54,481 nucleotides of DNA from Levilactobacillus mulengensis (GCF_003946045.1 NZ_RHNW01000017.1:1-54481); one strand, 5' to 3'; numbered from the stretch's first letter, positions 1 through 8,594 are shown. The notes: generated from the letters alone by a model not told the origin. Translations and numbers: made by a program.

Positions 1-77
1 CTGGGATAATTTTTCATAGCTTAAACTCGCTTTTTACATAGAAGTATATCAAAAATCATAGATCTTGGACAGCTTCT

Positions 78-633
78 AACCGTTGATTAACAGTTGTTGG
101 CCGTTGTTCGATGGAAGTCCCACTTGTAAATTTCCCACGATTTTCGCTCACTCGGTGCTGGCGGACATTCCGATTGGGTAGATCAGTCAATTTGAAGGGG
201 AGCCAGCCACGATTAAGCCAATTATAAATTGACGCAGTGCTCAAGTTATAAGCGGCCGCAATGGTTTCTGGTGACCAGGTTAATCGTAAGTGATTGGTAA
301 TTAAAGTCGCTAATGCTGCCGTCAGCATCGAACGACGACCGCAATTCCGCCTTTTGCGATCTGCATCTTGCTGAGCTAATTCTGGATCATAAGGTTTAAC
401 CCGGTCCAACTCATAGCTAATCGTAGCTTTGGCGACGCCTAAGGCGTCAGCCATTACTTGGTAAGATTTATTCCCCTCATTGACCAGTTGTGCTAGTGCG
501 CCACGTTGAAAACGTGATAAAGTAGATGTACCCAAAGTAATCACTCCCTATATTGGTTGGAATTAGCTACTACCATTGTAAGTGATTGCTTTGGGCTTTT
601 TAATTCCTGTTCGGATTAATTATAGAATTTGCC
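78..633 (-). pseudogene. IS30-family element, truncated (5' part of transposase)
   Basis: The minus-strand reading frame from 544 encodes about the first 155 residues of an IS30 transposase: N-terminal HTH regions, then the start of the linker before the DDE domain. It is almost identical to the complete copy at 18183-19215. Homology stops near 78, where the full copy continues into the catalytic domain, so the D,D,E residues are missing and the element is inactive. The terminal repeat end (GGCAAATT...TTAATCCGAACA type) is at 633. The element ends exactly inside the 54-bp dyad described at 634-671, so it inserted into, or recombined at, that dyad. Bases 1-77 hold no recognisable gene. Confidence 0.85.
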
Positions 634-671
634 GAATGGAAATACTTTCCAACACCAAAAATTCTAGACCC
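634..671. repeat. Partial copy (38 of 54 bp) of a dyad repeat found three times
   Basis: These bases equal positions 17-54 of the dyad present in full at 20089-20142 and, inverted, at 28026-28079. The missing 16 bases were replaced by the IS30 end at 633. The repeat has outer arms GGGnCTAG.../...CTAGnCCC and an inner dyad TGGAAATACTTTCCA. Here it interrupts a surface-protein gene. Confidence 0.85.
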
Positions 672-914
672 AATGGTTCCACCACTAATCGTCAAGGTAT
701 CGTTCGCAATTTGCCAAGTGACACCTCCGTCAAGGGTGCCGCTGTTATTGTCCTCTGCTTGGTCTTGAGTGGCAATAGTTGTGATCGGTGATGTTTGGGT
801 CGTGGAAGTGGGGCTGGTGGCAGCAAAAGCTGGCATTAGAACCCCTGTCAATAATAAAAATGAAGCCCCCACTGAAGCCGCTGCAATTATTAGTAATTGA
901 TTCAATTTATTCAT
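672..914 (-). pseudogene. N-terminus of a secreted BspA-like surface protein, truncated
   Basis: The gene starts with ATG at 914, preceded by a GAGGGAG ribosome site; a TTG nine bases upstream is less likely. It encodes a signal peptide (MNKLNQ..., hydrophobic core, cleavage near AFAAT), a Thr/Ser-rich stretch, and then GGVTWQIANDTLTISGG, which resembles the beta-strand unit that opens BspA-like leucine-rich repeat proteins. About 80 residues remain before the frame runs into the 54-bp dyad and the IS30 end, so the repeat and anchor regions are lost. The family call rests on one short motif. Confidence 0.55.
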
Positions 915-1170
915 AAAAAACAACTCCCTCTAGAAAAATAGCTTGGTTACCACTCAAAAATTCCCCCGGATTATCGAGTGATCCCTTATCAAAGGAATAT
1001 AACCTCTTTTTCGCCATTTATGTTTGGAGAATTGTCCAAAATTTTTCGGCATTTTTTGGAGAAAGCTCTAAAAGAGAATAATCATTAAAAGCGGCCACCG
1101 CCAAAGGAATATATCCCTCCCTTTGGCAGCAGTCGCTTTGTTTGAATCAATATTAGCGGGATCTAATCAG

Positions 1171-1905
1171 TTAATACCCCTCCGTTGTAAAGTACCAACG
1201 AACGTTGTCCCCACTCTTAAGCTTCGTTAAGTTTGCAGCATGGTCAATAAATTTCTTGTTAACACTGAACATCCAACCGGAACCGGCCTTAACGTCATTT
1301 TCCTTGAGGCCGTTAATGCCGTTCACGTAAACGGAGGGGCCCGGAATATAACTAATCTTCAGGTTCGTTTGCTTTAAAATCGAAAACGCGTTGGCGCCCT
1401 TTTTAACGCGCATCCGCTTCGAATAGAAAACTTTTTTGTATCCATCAACCGTTAAATGGATTTGAATTGTATTCTTAGCATTAGACGACTTTTTAGCCGC
1501 ATGATGCGTATCCTGAACCACCTTGGTTTCTGCTTTGTGGTTAATTTTACCCAGCTTATCAGATTTAGGGGCATTTGACCGCTTAGTTTTAGCGACCTTG
1601 TTAGGACTTGCCTTTGCACTGGATCCGGTTGTCCGATTAGGGCTTGTGCTTGATTGAGAACTAGCAGTTTGGGTCTTGTTGGCTGTTTTTTGAGCCCGCC
1701 TATCTGCTTTTGGTTTTGCTTTGCTTGCACCTTTTGCTTTTTGCTGGTGACTTGGCTGTTTAAGATGACTTGAACTTGAAGAAGTCACTTGTTTAGAAGT
1801 TGTCGGCTTAGGGGCTGCGTCTCTCGATGAAATCACCTGTTGGGCACCAAAAGCGATTCCAATTGTGAGAATGAACGCAAGAATGAAGCCAATTGCTTTT
1901 TTCAT
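1171..1905 (-). CDS. Secreted DUF4430 protein (transcobalamin-like beta domain)
   Basis: A 244-residue protein with an N-terminal membrane/signal segment (residues 1-25) and a long low-complexity linker rich in Ser, Thr, Lys and Gln (about 30-145). Its C-terminal domain of about 95 residues matches the DUF4430 pattern: a strand-rich start, YSKRMRVKKGANAFSILKQ, a GPSVYVNGINGL turn, GSGWMFSVN, and a final DNVRWYFTTEGY. In animals this fold is the beta domain of intrinsic factor and transcobalamin. It is the last gene of the minus-strand operon with an ECF transporter, 34 bp after the alpha-domain-like protein at 1940-2992. The inferred role is capture of a corrinoid at the cell surface. The ligand is not shown by the sequence; family-level confidence is good. 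Confidence 0.7.
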   Translation of the reverse strand: MKKAIGFILAFILTIGIAFGAQQVISSRDAAPKPTTSKQVTSSSSSHLKQPSHQQKAKGASKAKPKADRRAQKTANKTQTASSQSSTSPNRTTGSSAKASPNKVAKTKRSNAPKSDKLGKINHKAETKVVQDTHHAAKKSSNAKNTIQIHLTVDGYKKVFYSKRMRVKKGANAFSILKQTNLKISYIPGPSVYVNGINGLKENDVKAGSGWMFSVNKKFIDHAANLTKLKSGDNVRWYFTTEGY

Positions 1906-1939
1906 ATTGTTTTGTCACCTCTCACTCAAAATTTGGCGA

Positions 1940-2992
1940 TTAATTAATTGTGTAAACTGAACGATTCTTTAAAGCAGCTTTATAAGCGGCAACCGCTAAA
2001 TTTACCTGACCGACACCATAGAGCTGAGTAGCTGCGTTTTTAATTGAACCGGATTTATTGACATAGGTCAGCATTGCATAAAGCGGCGTCCTAGTTTGAC
2101 TTGTTTTCATCGCCGTGTTATTCACATATTTCTTCATGCCAAAATCATTTGATAGGGCAATAATTGCTTCAGCGGTTGAATTGGCATTTGGCGTTGTTTT
2201 GCCATTAAACGTGTAGCCAAATGCACCACTGGGCTGCACAATACCAGTAAGAAATTTTTGCCCCTTCAGCAAGCTGTCCTTGACGTTAGTTGTATTAACC
2301 TTTCCTCGAGCCAGACCGGTTAGAACCATGCTGGTCGTGTCGGTATCCCTAACTCCTTGTTGGTTATTATACGTCCAACCGTGATTATTTAATTGAGCTT
2401 TCACTAGCCGAGCACTCAAGCTTGCTTTGCTAAACTTCGCTCCCTTTGGCTGCTTGAACTTTGAGCTCATCGAAATGGCAATCAGCACTTGTGCCTGGGC
2501 ACTTGTCGTTTGTTTGGAAACACTTGTCCGGTACAACTTGGTTACCAGATTGATTCCCTTTTTGTGGCCATATGGCTTATAATCTCTAGCGTTGAGTCCC
2601 ATCGCCTGAACAGCCATCACGGCATTGGCCATTGTTGCAGCAGGGGTTGTCTTTTTGATTACCAAGTTTTTTCGCAGCAACGTTTTTTCCTTGGTATTAA
2701 ATTTATAACCGTTTCCCTTGAGCCCTAACAGAAGGTCAGAGTACCCCGCAGTCGCACCAGTATCAGGATTGAGTTTCTTACTAAAAATAGAACTGCTTTG
2801 ACCGGAAAGTCCGGTCTTATTTTTAATCATCAGATTCTTCGCGTAACGGTAGTTGGCTTTGATCTTGCTATTTTGATAAGCACGACTGGCGGTCTTAACG
2901 CTGGCTGCATTGGCGGTGAAGGCTGGTGCGATACTGCCAAATCCTAATAGGGTTGAAGCAGAGATCATGAGTAGCTTTGATGTTAATTTCAT
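1940..2992 (-). CDS. Secreted alpha/alpha-toroid protein (intrinsic-factor/prenyltransferase-like)
   Basis: A 350-residue protein with a clear signal peptide (MKLTSKLL..., cleavage near TANAAS) and repeated helical units such as ATMANAVMAVQAMGL, DTDTTSMVLTGLA and NANSTAEAIIALS. These are typical of the terpenoid-cyclase/alpha6-alpha6 barrel that also forms the cobalamin-binding alpha domain of intrinsic factor. It ends with a GVGQVNLAVAAYKAALKN-type segment. It lies between the ECF S component (19 bp upstream) and the DUF4430 protein (34 bp downstream), all on the minus strand. Together the two secreted proteins would supply both halves of an intrinsic-factor-like fold as separate chains. An enzymatic role is unlikely because the protein is exported. 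The substrate is an inference. Confidence 0.65.
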   Translation of the reverse strand: MKLTSKLLMISASTLLGFGSIAPAFTANAASVKTASRAYQNSKIKANYRYAKNLMIKNKTGLSGQSSSIFSKKLNPDTGATAGYSDLLLGLKGNGYKFNTKEKTLLRKNLVIKKTTPAATMANAVMAVQAMGLNARDYKPYGHKKGINLVTKLYRTSVSKQTTSAQAQVLIAISMSSKFKQPKGAKFSKASLSARLVKAQLNNHGWTYNNQQGVRDTDTTSMVLTGLARGKVNTTNVKDSLLKGQKFLTGIVQPSGAFGYTFNGKTTPNANSTAEAIIALSNDFGMKKYVNNTAMKTSQTRTPLYAMLTYVNKSGSIKNAATQLYGVGQVNLAVAAYKAALKNRSVYTIN

Positions 2993-3011
2993 TGATTAAT
3001 CCATCCTTTTT

Positions 3012-3722
3012 CTATTGGTTTTTATCCGGTAAAATATTGTATTTGGTGACTAAGCGGTGAAACAGCTTCTCCCATGGCTTGTAAAATAGCGCGATGAGAA
3101 AGGCATTGGATGCTGCGTGGAACGTGTCAAATGGAAAGAAACTGGCCGCAAAAGCCAAGATAAAACTCTTGATGGTCAGCGGTGATACGTAGGCCAGGGC
3201 GTACCAGAGGTCCATGATCCAGCCAAACAAATAGCCCCAGACGCAGGCAAACACGATCATAAAAATCAGACTATGGGACAATCGGGCCTTCATGAAGAGG
3301 CCAGCGGTTAACCCCATTAAGCCCCAGGCGACCATCTGCCAAGGCGTCCATGGTCCTTGACCCATAAACATGTTGGAAACCAGTGCCGTGGTAGATCCTG
3401 TGATAAAGCCCAGTTCCGGGCCGAGACTGACACCGCTTAGAATTACGACGAAGCTGGCTCCCTGCACACCAGGAATGGCGCCCAGTGGGACCCGGGTGGC
3501 AACCGCCAACGCGATCAAAACGGCGACAAACATCAACGTTTGGGTGCTGATTGGATCGTGTTCGAAGCGCCAGTACGCGGGTAAAAGGCTACAGATTAGG
3601 CACATAAAGCTAAATAATAGGTAGTGCTTTCCCTTCAATAAGACAATGAATAGCAGAAAAATAAACATTAACAGTAACGCAATTAATAACCGATACCGGT
3701 TGAGTAACGAAGATTGTTTCAA
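3012..3722 (-). CDS. ECF transporter S component (probably corrinoid-related)
   Basis: A 236-residue integral membrane protein with about six hydrophobic segments. It contains the GAIPGVQGASFVVILSGVSLGPELGFITG region typical of S components that bind a vitamin and dock on the EcfT scaffold. It is followed by two secreted binding-type proteins and preceded, 7 bp upstream, by its own ATPase gene, so this is a dedicated (group I) ECF system. The vitamin is inferred to be cobalamin or cobinamide from the transcobalamin-like neighbours and the cobalamin genes at 8.8-11.5 kb. The S component sequence itself does not prove it. Confidence 0.75.
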   Translation of the reverse strand: MKQSSLLNRYRLLIALLLMFIFLLFIVLLKGKHYLLFSFMCLICSLLPAYWRFEHDPISTQTLMFVAVLIALAVATRVPLGAIPGVQGASFVVILSGVSLGPELGFITGSTTALVSNMFMGQGPWTPWQMVAWGLMGLTAGLFMKARLSHSLIFMIVFACVWGYLFGWIMDLWYALAYVSPLTIKSFILAFAASFFPFDTFHAASNAFLIALFYKPWEKLFHRLVTKYNILPDKNQ

Positions 3723-3729
3723 GTAACAC

Positions 3730-5394
3730 TCACCCCCTTTCTGGATGGTTCGCCAGCTTCAGATCGACTGGCAGTAGGGCGTCCTTAACCTGATCACGGG
3801 CAATCCGGTTAATTGGCGTGGTGAAGAAAAAGTTATCGGCAAAAAATGATTGCGTGGCAAGCAGCGTGTTGAGATGGCCATCAAACATAAACGTGCATTT
3901 GTCGGCAAATTTAGCACAGAATTCCATGTCGTGGCTGGCAATCACAATGGTCATACCGGCTTGTTGGTACTGTTTCAGCAGGTTGCCCACCTGAATCTTG
4001 GTGTAGGGATCCAGTCCCTTGGTTGGCTCGTCCAGAACCAACAGATCAGGGGTCGCCATCAGTGCGATTGCTAATCCAACCAGCTGTTGTTGGCCGCCAC
4101 TAATGTCAAATGGATTTTGTTTCTCAATACGGTTCAAATGAAATTGATTAATCATATGGTCAACTTGGGCCTTAGCGTCTGGCAACCGTAATTCAGCCGC
4201 CTGAACTTCCAGCTCCTCACGAACGGTATCGGCTGTAAATTGGAGACGGGGAGTTTGCGACAGAAATGCCAGTTTGGCCATTCGCTGGTTAATGGCCATT
4301 TTCCAAACTAACTGGTGGACGAAACGAATTTTGCCGTGCTGCGGCGTCATTAGTCCACAAATCAGCGTTAACAGGGTTGATTTGCCGGAGCCGTTTTTGC
4401 CGATAATTGCCAACCACGTACCGGGATTAATCGCCAGGTTCAGGTGATGGAGGACGTTATGTTGGCCGTCGAAGCTAAAGGAAATGTTATTGACGGTTAG
4501 AATTGGTTTTTCGGCTGGGGGTAATTGCGCAACCTTGCCGCCGGTCGTCCCTGATTGAAATTGAAGATGGTGAGTCCGAATCGCCGACTGGGCATCGGCT
4601 ACTGAAATCGGCAATTGGGAGGTTCGAATCTGTTGATCTAAGAAGAGCTTGGGAATTGACGGTACGAAATAGGTCAAGTGGGCATCAGTGGTCATTTTTG
4701 CCAAGCCGCTGTGGGGATCACCGTCAAAGGTCAGGTGGTGATCCTGCAGGAGAATCATCCGGTTGGCCATGGCTGCTACCGTGCTCAGCCGGTGTTCAGT
4801 CAACATAATTGTAATCCCTAATTCTTGATTAATCCGCCCTAAAACGGTGAGAAAATGCTGAGCGGTCAGCGGATCCAACTGGGACGTGGGTTCGTCCAGT
4901 AAAATTAATTTTGGGCGCAAGATGAGAACCGAAGCCAGGTTTACCAACTGAAGCTGGCCGCCGGATAATTGATGTATTTGGCGATCGAGGTTTTGATCCA
5001 AACCTAAGAAATTTGCCAGTTCGGTAATCCGGCGTTCGATTTCATTGCTGGGACAGCCAATATTTTCTAATGGGAAGGCCAGTTCTTCGATCACCGTTGC
5101 CATCACCGGCTGGGTTTGTGGATCTTGGGCCACATAGCCGACGGTTTGGGCACTCACCAACTTCGGCATGTCAGCAACCGGTGTTTCGGCAATTTGAACG
5201 TCACCAGTTCGGGCTCCTTTGGGCATGAGCTCCTTTTTCAAATGGTTAAGCAGGGTCGTCTTGCCACTGCCGGTATTACCGGCAATCACAATAAAATCGC
5301 CGGGGTCAATGGTGAAGTTGACGTCGTCCAGAACGGAGGTTGATTGATCGGGATAGGTGAACGTGAGATGGGTCACGGTAGCTAATTTTTGCAT
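3730..5394 (-). CDS. ECF transporter ATPase, two fused ABC domains (EcfA-EcfA')
   Basis: The protein starts at MQKLATVTHLTF (ATG at 5394, GAGGGGG site 10 bases upstream) rather than at the longer in-frame start at 5460. About 554 residues contain two complete ABC ATPase units. The first has Walker A GNTGSGKTT, signature LSGGQ and Walker B LILLDEP; the second has Walker A GKNGSGKST, signature SGGQQ and Walker B LLVLDEP. The fused form replaces the usual separate EcfA1 and EcfA2 and powers vitamin uptake with EcfT and the S component. It overlaps the end of ecfT by 13 bases and is followed after 7 bases by the S component, indicating translational coupling. Confidence 0.9.
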   Translation of the reverse strand: MQKLATVTHLTFTYPDQSTSVLDDVNFTIDPGDFIVIAGNTGSGKTTLLNHLKKELMPKGARTGDVQIAETPVADMPKLVSAQTVGYVAQDPQTQPVMATVIEELAFPLENIGCPSNEIERRITELANFLGLDQNLDRQIHQLSGGQLQLVNLASVLILRPKLILLDEPTSQLDPLTAQHFLTVLGRINQELGITIMLTEHRLSTVAAMANRMILLQDHHLTFDGDPHSGLAKMTTDAHLTYFVPSIPKLFLDQQIRTSQLPISVADAQSAIRTHHLQFQSGTTGGKVAQLPPAEKPILTVNNISFSFDGQHNVLHHLNLAINPGTWLAIIGKNGSGKSTLLTLICGLMTPQHGKIRFVHQLVWKMAINQRMAKLAFLSQTPRLQFTADTVREELEVQAAELRLPDAKAQVDHMINQFHLNRIEKQNPFDISGGQQQLVGLAIALMATPDLLVLDEPTKGLDPYTKIQVGNLLKQYQQAGMTIVIASHDMEFCAKFADKCTFMFDGHLNTLLATQSFFADNFFFTTPINRIARDQVKDALLPVDLKLANHPERG

Positions 5395-6278
5395 GAACGA
5401 TAGACCCCCTCTGAGATTAATGGTAGTAAGAATAGGAGTGCCGTGACGACGATGGGCCAAGTATCGCCCGGCGTAAAAATGGTGGTGAAATTGGCGACTG
5501 AACGACTGGTGCCCATTGAAAGAATCCGGACGCCGATAGTTGCAACTAGCATGACGGTGGCAATCGTGATGAACAGCAGGTCACTAAACTGCCAGTGATA
5601 CGAGCGGTAGTGGGTCCGCTTGGCGGCGCCAAATCCGCGGGCGTCCATTAAATTGGCGGTTTCCATCGCAGAAGACAGGGCGTCCTGCAGAAGAATTTCG
5701 AAGATGTGGAGCGTCTTTTGGGTGCGGGTCTTCAATGATCCATTAACCACGTCGACGTTGCGGGTTTTTTGCAGGCGCAAAATCCGTTTGAGCCTATCGG
5801 TGAAGCTGGTGACCAGCGTAAACGAAATGGTGACCAGTACTGCCAGCCGGGGCGCAATCGGCGAGAACACGTAGATCAGCTTGCTGGGGGTCAGAACCGC
5901 GTTTAGGACTGAAAAAACAAACAGCATTGCGATCAGGACAATTGCCATCGCAATGCCGTACAGAAATGCCGGATACGAAAATTTGAACGTCAGAATGCCC
6001 CATTTGAAATGCCAAAGAATCGGCGGAAACTTTTGATTGAGGAGCGTATTGAAAAATAGAATCATTAATAGAAATGAAACGGCGTATTTCAGTTGGCGCG
6101 CCGTCTTTCGGCCGCCAAGGTAGTAGGTGGCTGTGATCGTGAGCGCGATGAACTCAGCCACCGCGACCGCCACGTGATTAAACAGCAGGAGGCAGACGAT
6201 CAGCTCAGTAAAGTACAGCGTGAGCGCTACTGGATGAAGCTGCGAAAAAAACGTCATCTTGATTGGGGTGTGTGTCAT
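5382..6278 (-). CDS. ECF transporter transmembrane scaffold EcfT (CbiQ family)
   Basis: The first gene of the ECF operon. The start is taken as ATG at 6278 (MTHTPIKMTFF); the longer frame to 6338 would run through the promoter. The protein has about 298 residues, with several membrane segments in the N-terminal half and a cytoplasmic coupling region. The motif MDARGFGAAKRTHYR corresponds to the conserved ARG motif by which EcfT contacts the ATPases. It overlaps the following ATPase gene by 13 bases. A near-consensus promoter lies about 40 bases upstream. Confidence 0.88.
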   Translation of the reverse strand: MTHTPIKMTFFSQLHPVALTLYFTELIVCLLLFNHVAVAVAEFIALTITATYYLGGRKTARQLKYAVSFLLMILFFNTLLNQKFPPILWHFKWGILTFKFSYPAFLYGIAMAIVLIAMLFVFSVLNAVLTPSKLIYVFSPIAPRLAVLVTISFTLVTSFTDRLKRILRLQKTRNVDVVNGSLKTRTQKTLHIFEILLQDALSSAMETANLMDARGFGAAKRTHYRSYHWQFSDLLFITIATVMLVATIGVRILSMGTSRSVANFTTIFTPGDTWPIVVTALLFLLPLISEGVYRSCKN

Positions 6279-6319
6279 GGAAAATCCCGACTTTCTAAGG
6301 GTTAGTAAGCCCTTCCAAC

Positions 6320-6348
6320 AGTATATCATCGTTGCCAAGGGTGGTAAA
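6320..6348 (-). promoter_or_regulatory. Promoter of the ECF operon
   Basis: On the minus strand a -35 box TTTACC (6343-6348) and a -10 box TATACT (6320-6325) are separated by 17 bases, upstream of ecfT. The leader would be only about 35 nt, too short for a cobalamin riboswitch, so corrinoid control by such an element is not supported here. Confidence 0.6.
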
Positions 6349-6591
6349 CGGCATATCTTGTGTGGTGGCTAGTATTATTTTGAGGCGTTTTTAAATGGTG
6401 AAATTTGCGAACTGATTTATCACCTTTTGGATATTATGTACAGCCTTTTTACACCATTTTTACACTAAATTTACCGTGACCTGCTAAGCTGTCATTTATA
6501 CGGGTTCATCCGAACAAGCGAGGTGGTTAACACGTAAATAACTTTCTGAAAATCATTGAAAGCAAAAGCTGCAACATCCTTCAAGCAACAT

Positions 6592-6630
6592 CCCGAGGCG
6601 GAAAAAGTCATCCGTGTCGGGGCTTTGCTT
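6592..6630 (+). terminator. Hairpin with T-rich tail (terminator or attenuator)
   Basis: CCCGAgGCGGA and TCCGTgTCGGG form a stem of about 11 bp around a short loop, followed by CTTTGCTT. It lies 110 bases upstream of the small gene at 6741 and could be an attenuator of its leader. The region 6350-6591 shows no gene. Confidence 0.45.
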
Positions 6631-6677
6631 TGGTAAATTTTATAAGCATATTACTATCTCCCTGGTCGACAGTAGCG

Positions 6678-6695
6678 CTCTACTACTTAGTAGAG
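6678..6695 (+). other. 18-base palindrome before the small gene
   Basis: CTCTACTA CT TAGTAGAG is a perfect dyad 46 bases before the ATG at 6741. It could be an operator or an mRNA hairpin. Confidence 0.35.
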
Positions 6696-6740
6696 AGAAG
6701 ATTGATAAGCTTCATAGAATTGACCAAGGAGGAATGTTTT

Positions 6741-6869
6741 ATGCCAAAGACTTTGAAGAATTTATTTGCAAGAACCACTGAAAGAAAGAATCGCCGTTCA
6801 GGAACCTTGAAAGATGATTTGAATTCACGTCTTTTCTGGAATTCGGTATTGAAAGGCCAACAGAAGTAA
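6741..6869 (+). CDS. Small basic protein of 42 residues, unknown function
   Basis: ATG at 6741 follows a very strong AAGGAGGA site with ideal spacing. The peptide (MPKTLKNLFARTTERKNRR...) is basic and hydrophilic with no membrane segment, and I do not recognise a family. It has its own leader hairpins (6592-6630 and 6678-6695) and a clear intrinsic terminator at 6901-6936, so it looks like a complete monocistronic transcription unit. Its position between two cobalamin-related clusters may be accidental. Confidence 0.55.
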   Translation: MPKTLKNLFARTTERKNRRSGTLKDDLNSRLFWNSVLKGQQK

Positions 6870-6900
6870 TCATGGTTAAATTAATAAGTTTTGCGTGACG

Positions 6901-6936
6901 ATCCTCATCAGTTTTCGGACTGAATGGGGATTTTTT
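6901..6936 (+). terminator. Intrinsic terminator after the 42-residue gene
   Basis: The stem ATCCTCAT-CAGT with ACTGAATGGGGAT, loop TTTCGG, is followed by six T residues. Confidence 0.75.
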
Positions 6937-7080
6937 GTATGGTGGCTAATACCAAGTGCTGTCCGACACCTTTTGGGTTTTCCAGTGCTAAACTATAAAC
7001 GTTAGGAAATCGGTAATGTCCAAAGTTCCATGAAAAAGTAGATTCTAATATGGTTTTCATTCAGGTTTGCAGTCTACTAC

Positions 7081-7258
7081 GTGGTCGTAATCGTCAAATG
7101 CACCTGACAAGCCGGCCAATGGGTTGGCTCAGCGGTGCCGAGGCGATGGTTAGACGAAATCAAGGCCACTTAAATAAGCCTCGGGTCATTTAAGTTTAAC
7201 CCATTGGCTTTTCGGCTTGTCAAGTGTTCGCTACCGCCATTTGACGATAACGAACCAC
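7081..7258. repeat. 178-base nested inverted-repeat structure next to a transposase
   Basis: Outer arms at 7081-7125 and 7198-7258 pair in three blocks: GTGGTnCGTnATCGTCAAATG, GACAAGCCG and GCCAATGGGTT. Between them GCCGAGGC pairs with GCCTCGG, and CACTTAAAT with ATTTAAGT. The structure begins 19 bases after the stop codon of the transposase at 7278-8594. It may be the end of that IS, a MITE, or a structured RNA. The region 6937-7080 shows nothing I recognise. Confidence 0.6.
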
Positions 7259-7277
7259 CGGGCTCCAATTACCAAAA

Positions 7278-8594
7278 TCAAGCGGTTGGTAGCTGTTCTT
7301 GAGCGAGTTTGATGAGTCTCAACCACTTGTCTGGCATGCGGGTAAGTCCCGTTAATTCAGGAACTTCAACTGGTGGATGGTATCCCAGACTTTGATGGGG
7401 CCGTAAAAAATTATGGCAGAGTGAATACAGCGTCACGTAAGTGATAGAGCCGCTGGCTGACTTAAAGCCCCCCATTGGGCGATAATTAGCTTTCAGTGAG
7501 CGATTTAAGCGTTCAATGGTTTGCTTGGCGGGGCGATATTCCTTTGCCACCTCGGTTTCGTTGGTTAAGCCTTTAACGATATTAAGGTCGAAGTTGATGC
7601 CTTCCTGATGTGCATAATATAGTCTGGCCACTCGATAGATGGGATTATCGTCAACCGTGAACCGCAGGTTCTCAGGAATCACTTGATACTTTTTGAGGAC
7701 TTGATAGATCGCGATGCACGCTGATTCAGTGGTTCGCTTGGGGGTCACGTAATCTGCCAGGATAATTTTTTTGTTCACGTCATAGAAGTAGAACAGATAG
7801 TGCCATTTTCCTTTCACGCGCAGATAAGTTTCGTCACCCACCAATTGGCTGGAAAGCTGATACGGATAATTATCCAGGAAGGGTCGAATATTGGCCGCCA
7901 CGGCTTGTGCGTAATTGAGAATGGTTTGCTTGGAAATCTTGATGCCATGGATGTCGTACATTAACGCGGCAGTCTTGGCAGCGGAGATGCCATAGTTCAC
8001 ACAGTAGCTGAGGATTAATCCCAGCACTTGTGGTGAGGCCTGAATGCGACTGAGGTCAACCCGAGATTGCGCGGATGATTGCGGGGCTATCTGGCGAATT
8101 TTAAAAGCGTATTCCCGATAGATGTACCGTAACTTGAATTGTGATGGCCGCTTTAAGTATTCCTGGTATTGACTGGAATTTAGTTTGGCCAGCTCACGTT
8201 TGCGATTAGGGCAGTGACGATTATTGCACCGCCAGGCCTTGAAGTTGGCCCGCTGCTTCGCAAGTTCCAGTTTGTTTTGGCAGTCGGGACAGAGAAGTAA
8301 TGAGCTCTTATCACCACCGCCATTGGCATACAAGTATTGACTTGGTGCGCCACACCCGGGACAGGTTTGTCGCGGGAAGGCAAACGCCTGCCGATGGTTA
8401 ACCGGTTTTAACGGCTTGCCGTGCTTTGCTTGATAAGCTACTAATAATTCCTGGTAATTCAGTTGGTTTTTGTGGATATTTGCCTGGAGAAGCGGCAGCT
8501 TATCATCAGCTTTGAATTGGTTGAAACGTCGATAGGTCGGGCTTTCTAGCCGTGGCGTTTTGGAATGAAGATAAATATTTGCCAGTTGGGTCAT
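7278..8594 (-). CDS. DDE-type transposase with N-terminal zinc-finger region
   Basis: About 438 residues, started at ATG 8594 (an in-frame TTG lies 9 bases upstream). The N-terminal part has several CxxC pairs (CPGCGAP, CPDCQNK, CNNRHCPNR), giving zinc-ribbon-like modules. The C-terminal half is an IS6/IS240-like integrase core: a first Asp in VGDETYLRVKGKWHYL, a second in FTVDDNP, a Glu in the QTIERLNRSLKANYRPMGGFKS region, and a CHNFLRPHQSLG ending. The frame is intact. I could not fix the terminal inverted repeats; the structured segment at 7081-7258 may be one end. The element separates the corrinoid transporter operon from the cbl/cob operon. Confidence 0.8.
   Translation of the reverse strand: MTQLANIYLHSKTPRLESPTYRRFNQFKADDKLPLLQANIHKNQLNYQELLVAYQAKHGKPLKPVNHRQAFAFPRQTCPGCGAPSQYLYANGGGDKSSLLLCPDCQNKLELAKQRANFKAWRCNNRHCPNRKRELAKLNSSQYQEYLKRPSQFKLRYIYREYAFKIRQIAPQSSAQSRVDLSRIQASPQVLGLILSYCVNYGISAAKTAALMYDIHGIKISKQTILNYAQAVAANIRPFLDNYPYQLSSQLVGDETYLRVKGKWHYLFYFYDVNKKIILADYVTPKRTTESACIAIYQVLKKYQVIPENLRFTVDDNPIYRVARLYYAHQEGINFDLNIVKGLTNETEVAKEYRPAKQTIERLNRSLKANYRPMGGFKSASGSITYVTLYSLCHNFLRPHQSLGYHPPVEVPELTGLTRMPDKWLRLIKLAQEQLPTA

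Noticed and set aside
582..791. 69-codon plus-strand frame at the left end
   Set aside because: It is antisense to the truncated surface gene and crosses the IS30 end and the dyad.
6339..6900. Cobalamin riboswitch in front of the ECF operon
   Set aside because: The minus-strand promoter leaves a leader of about 35 nt, and no B12-box pattern was seen there.
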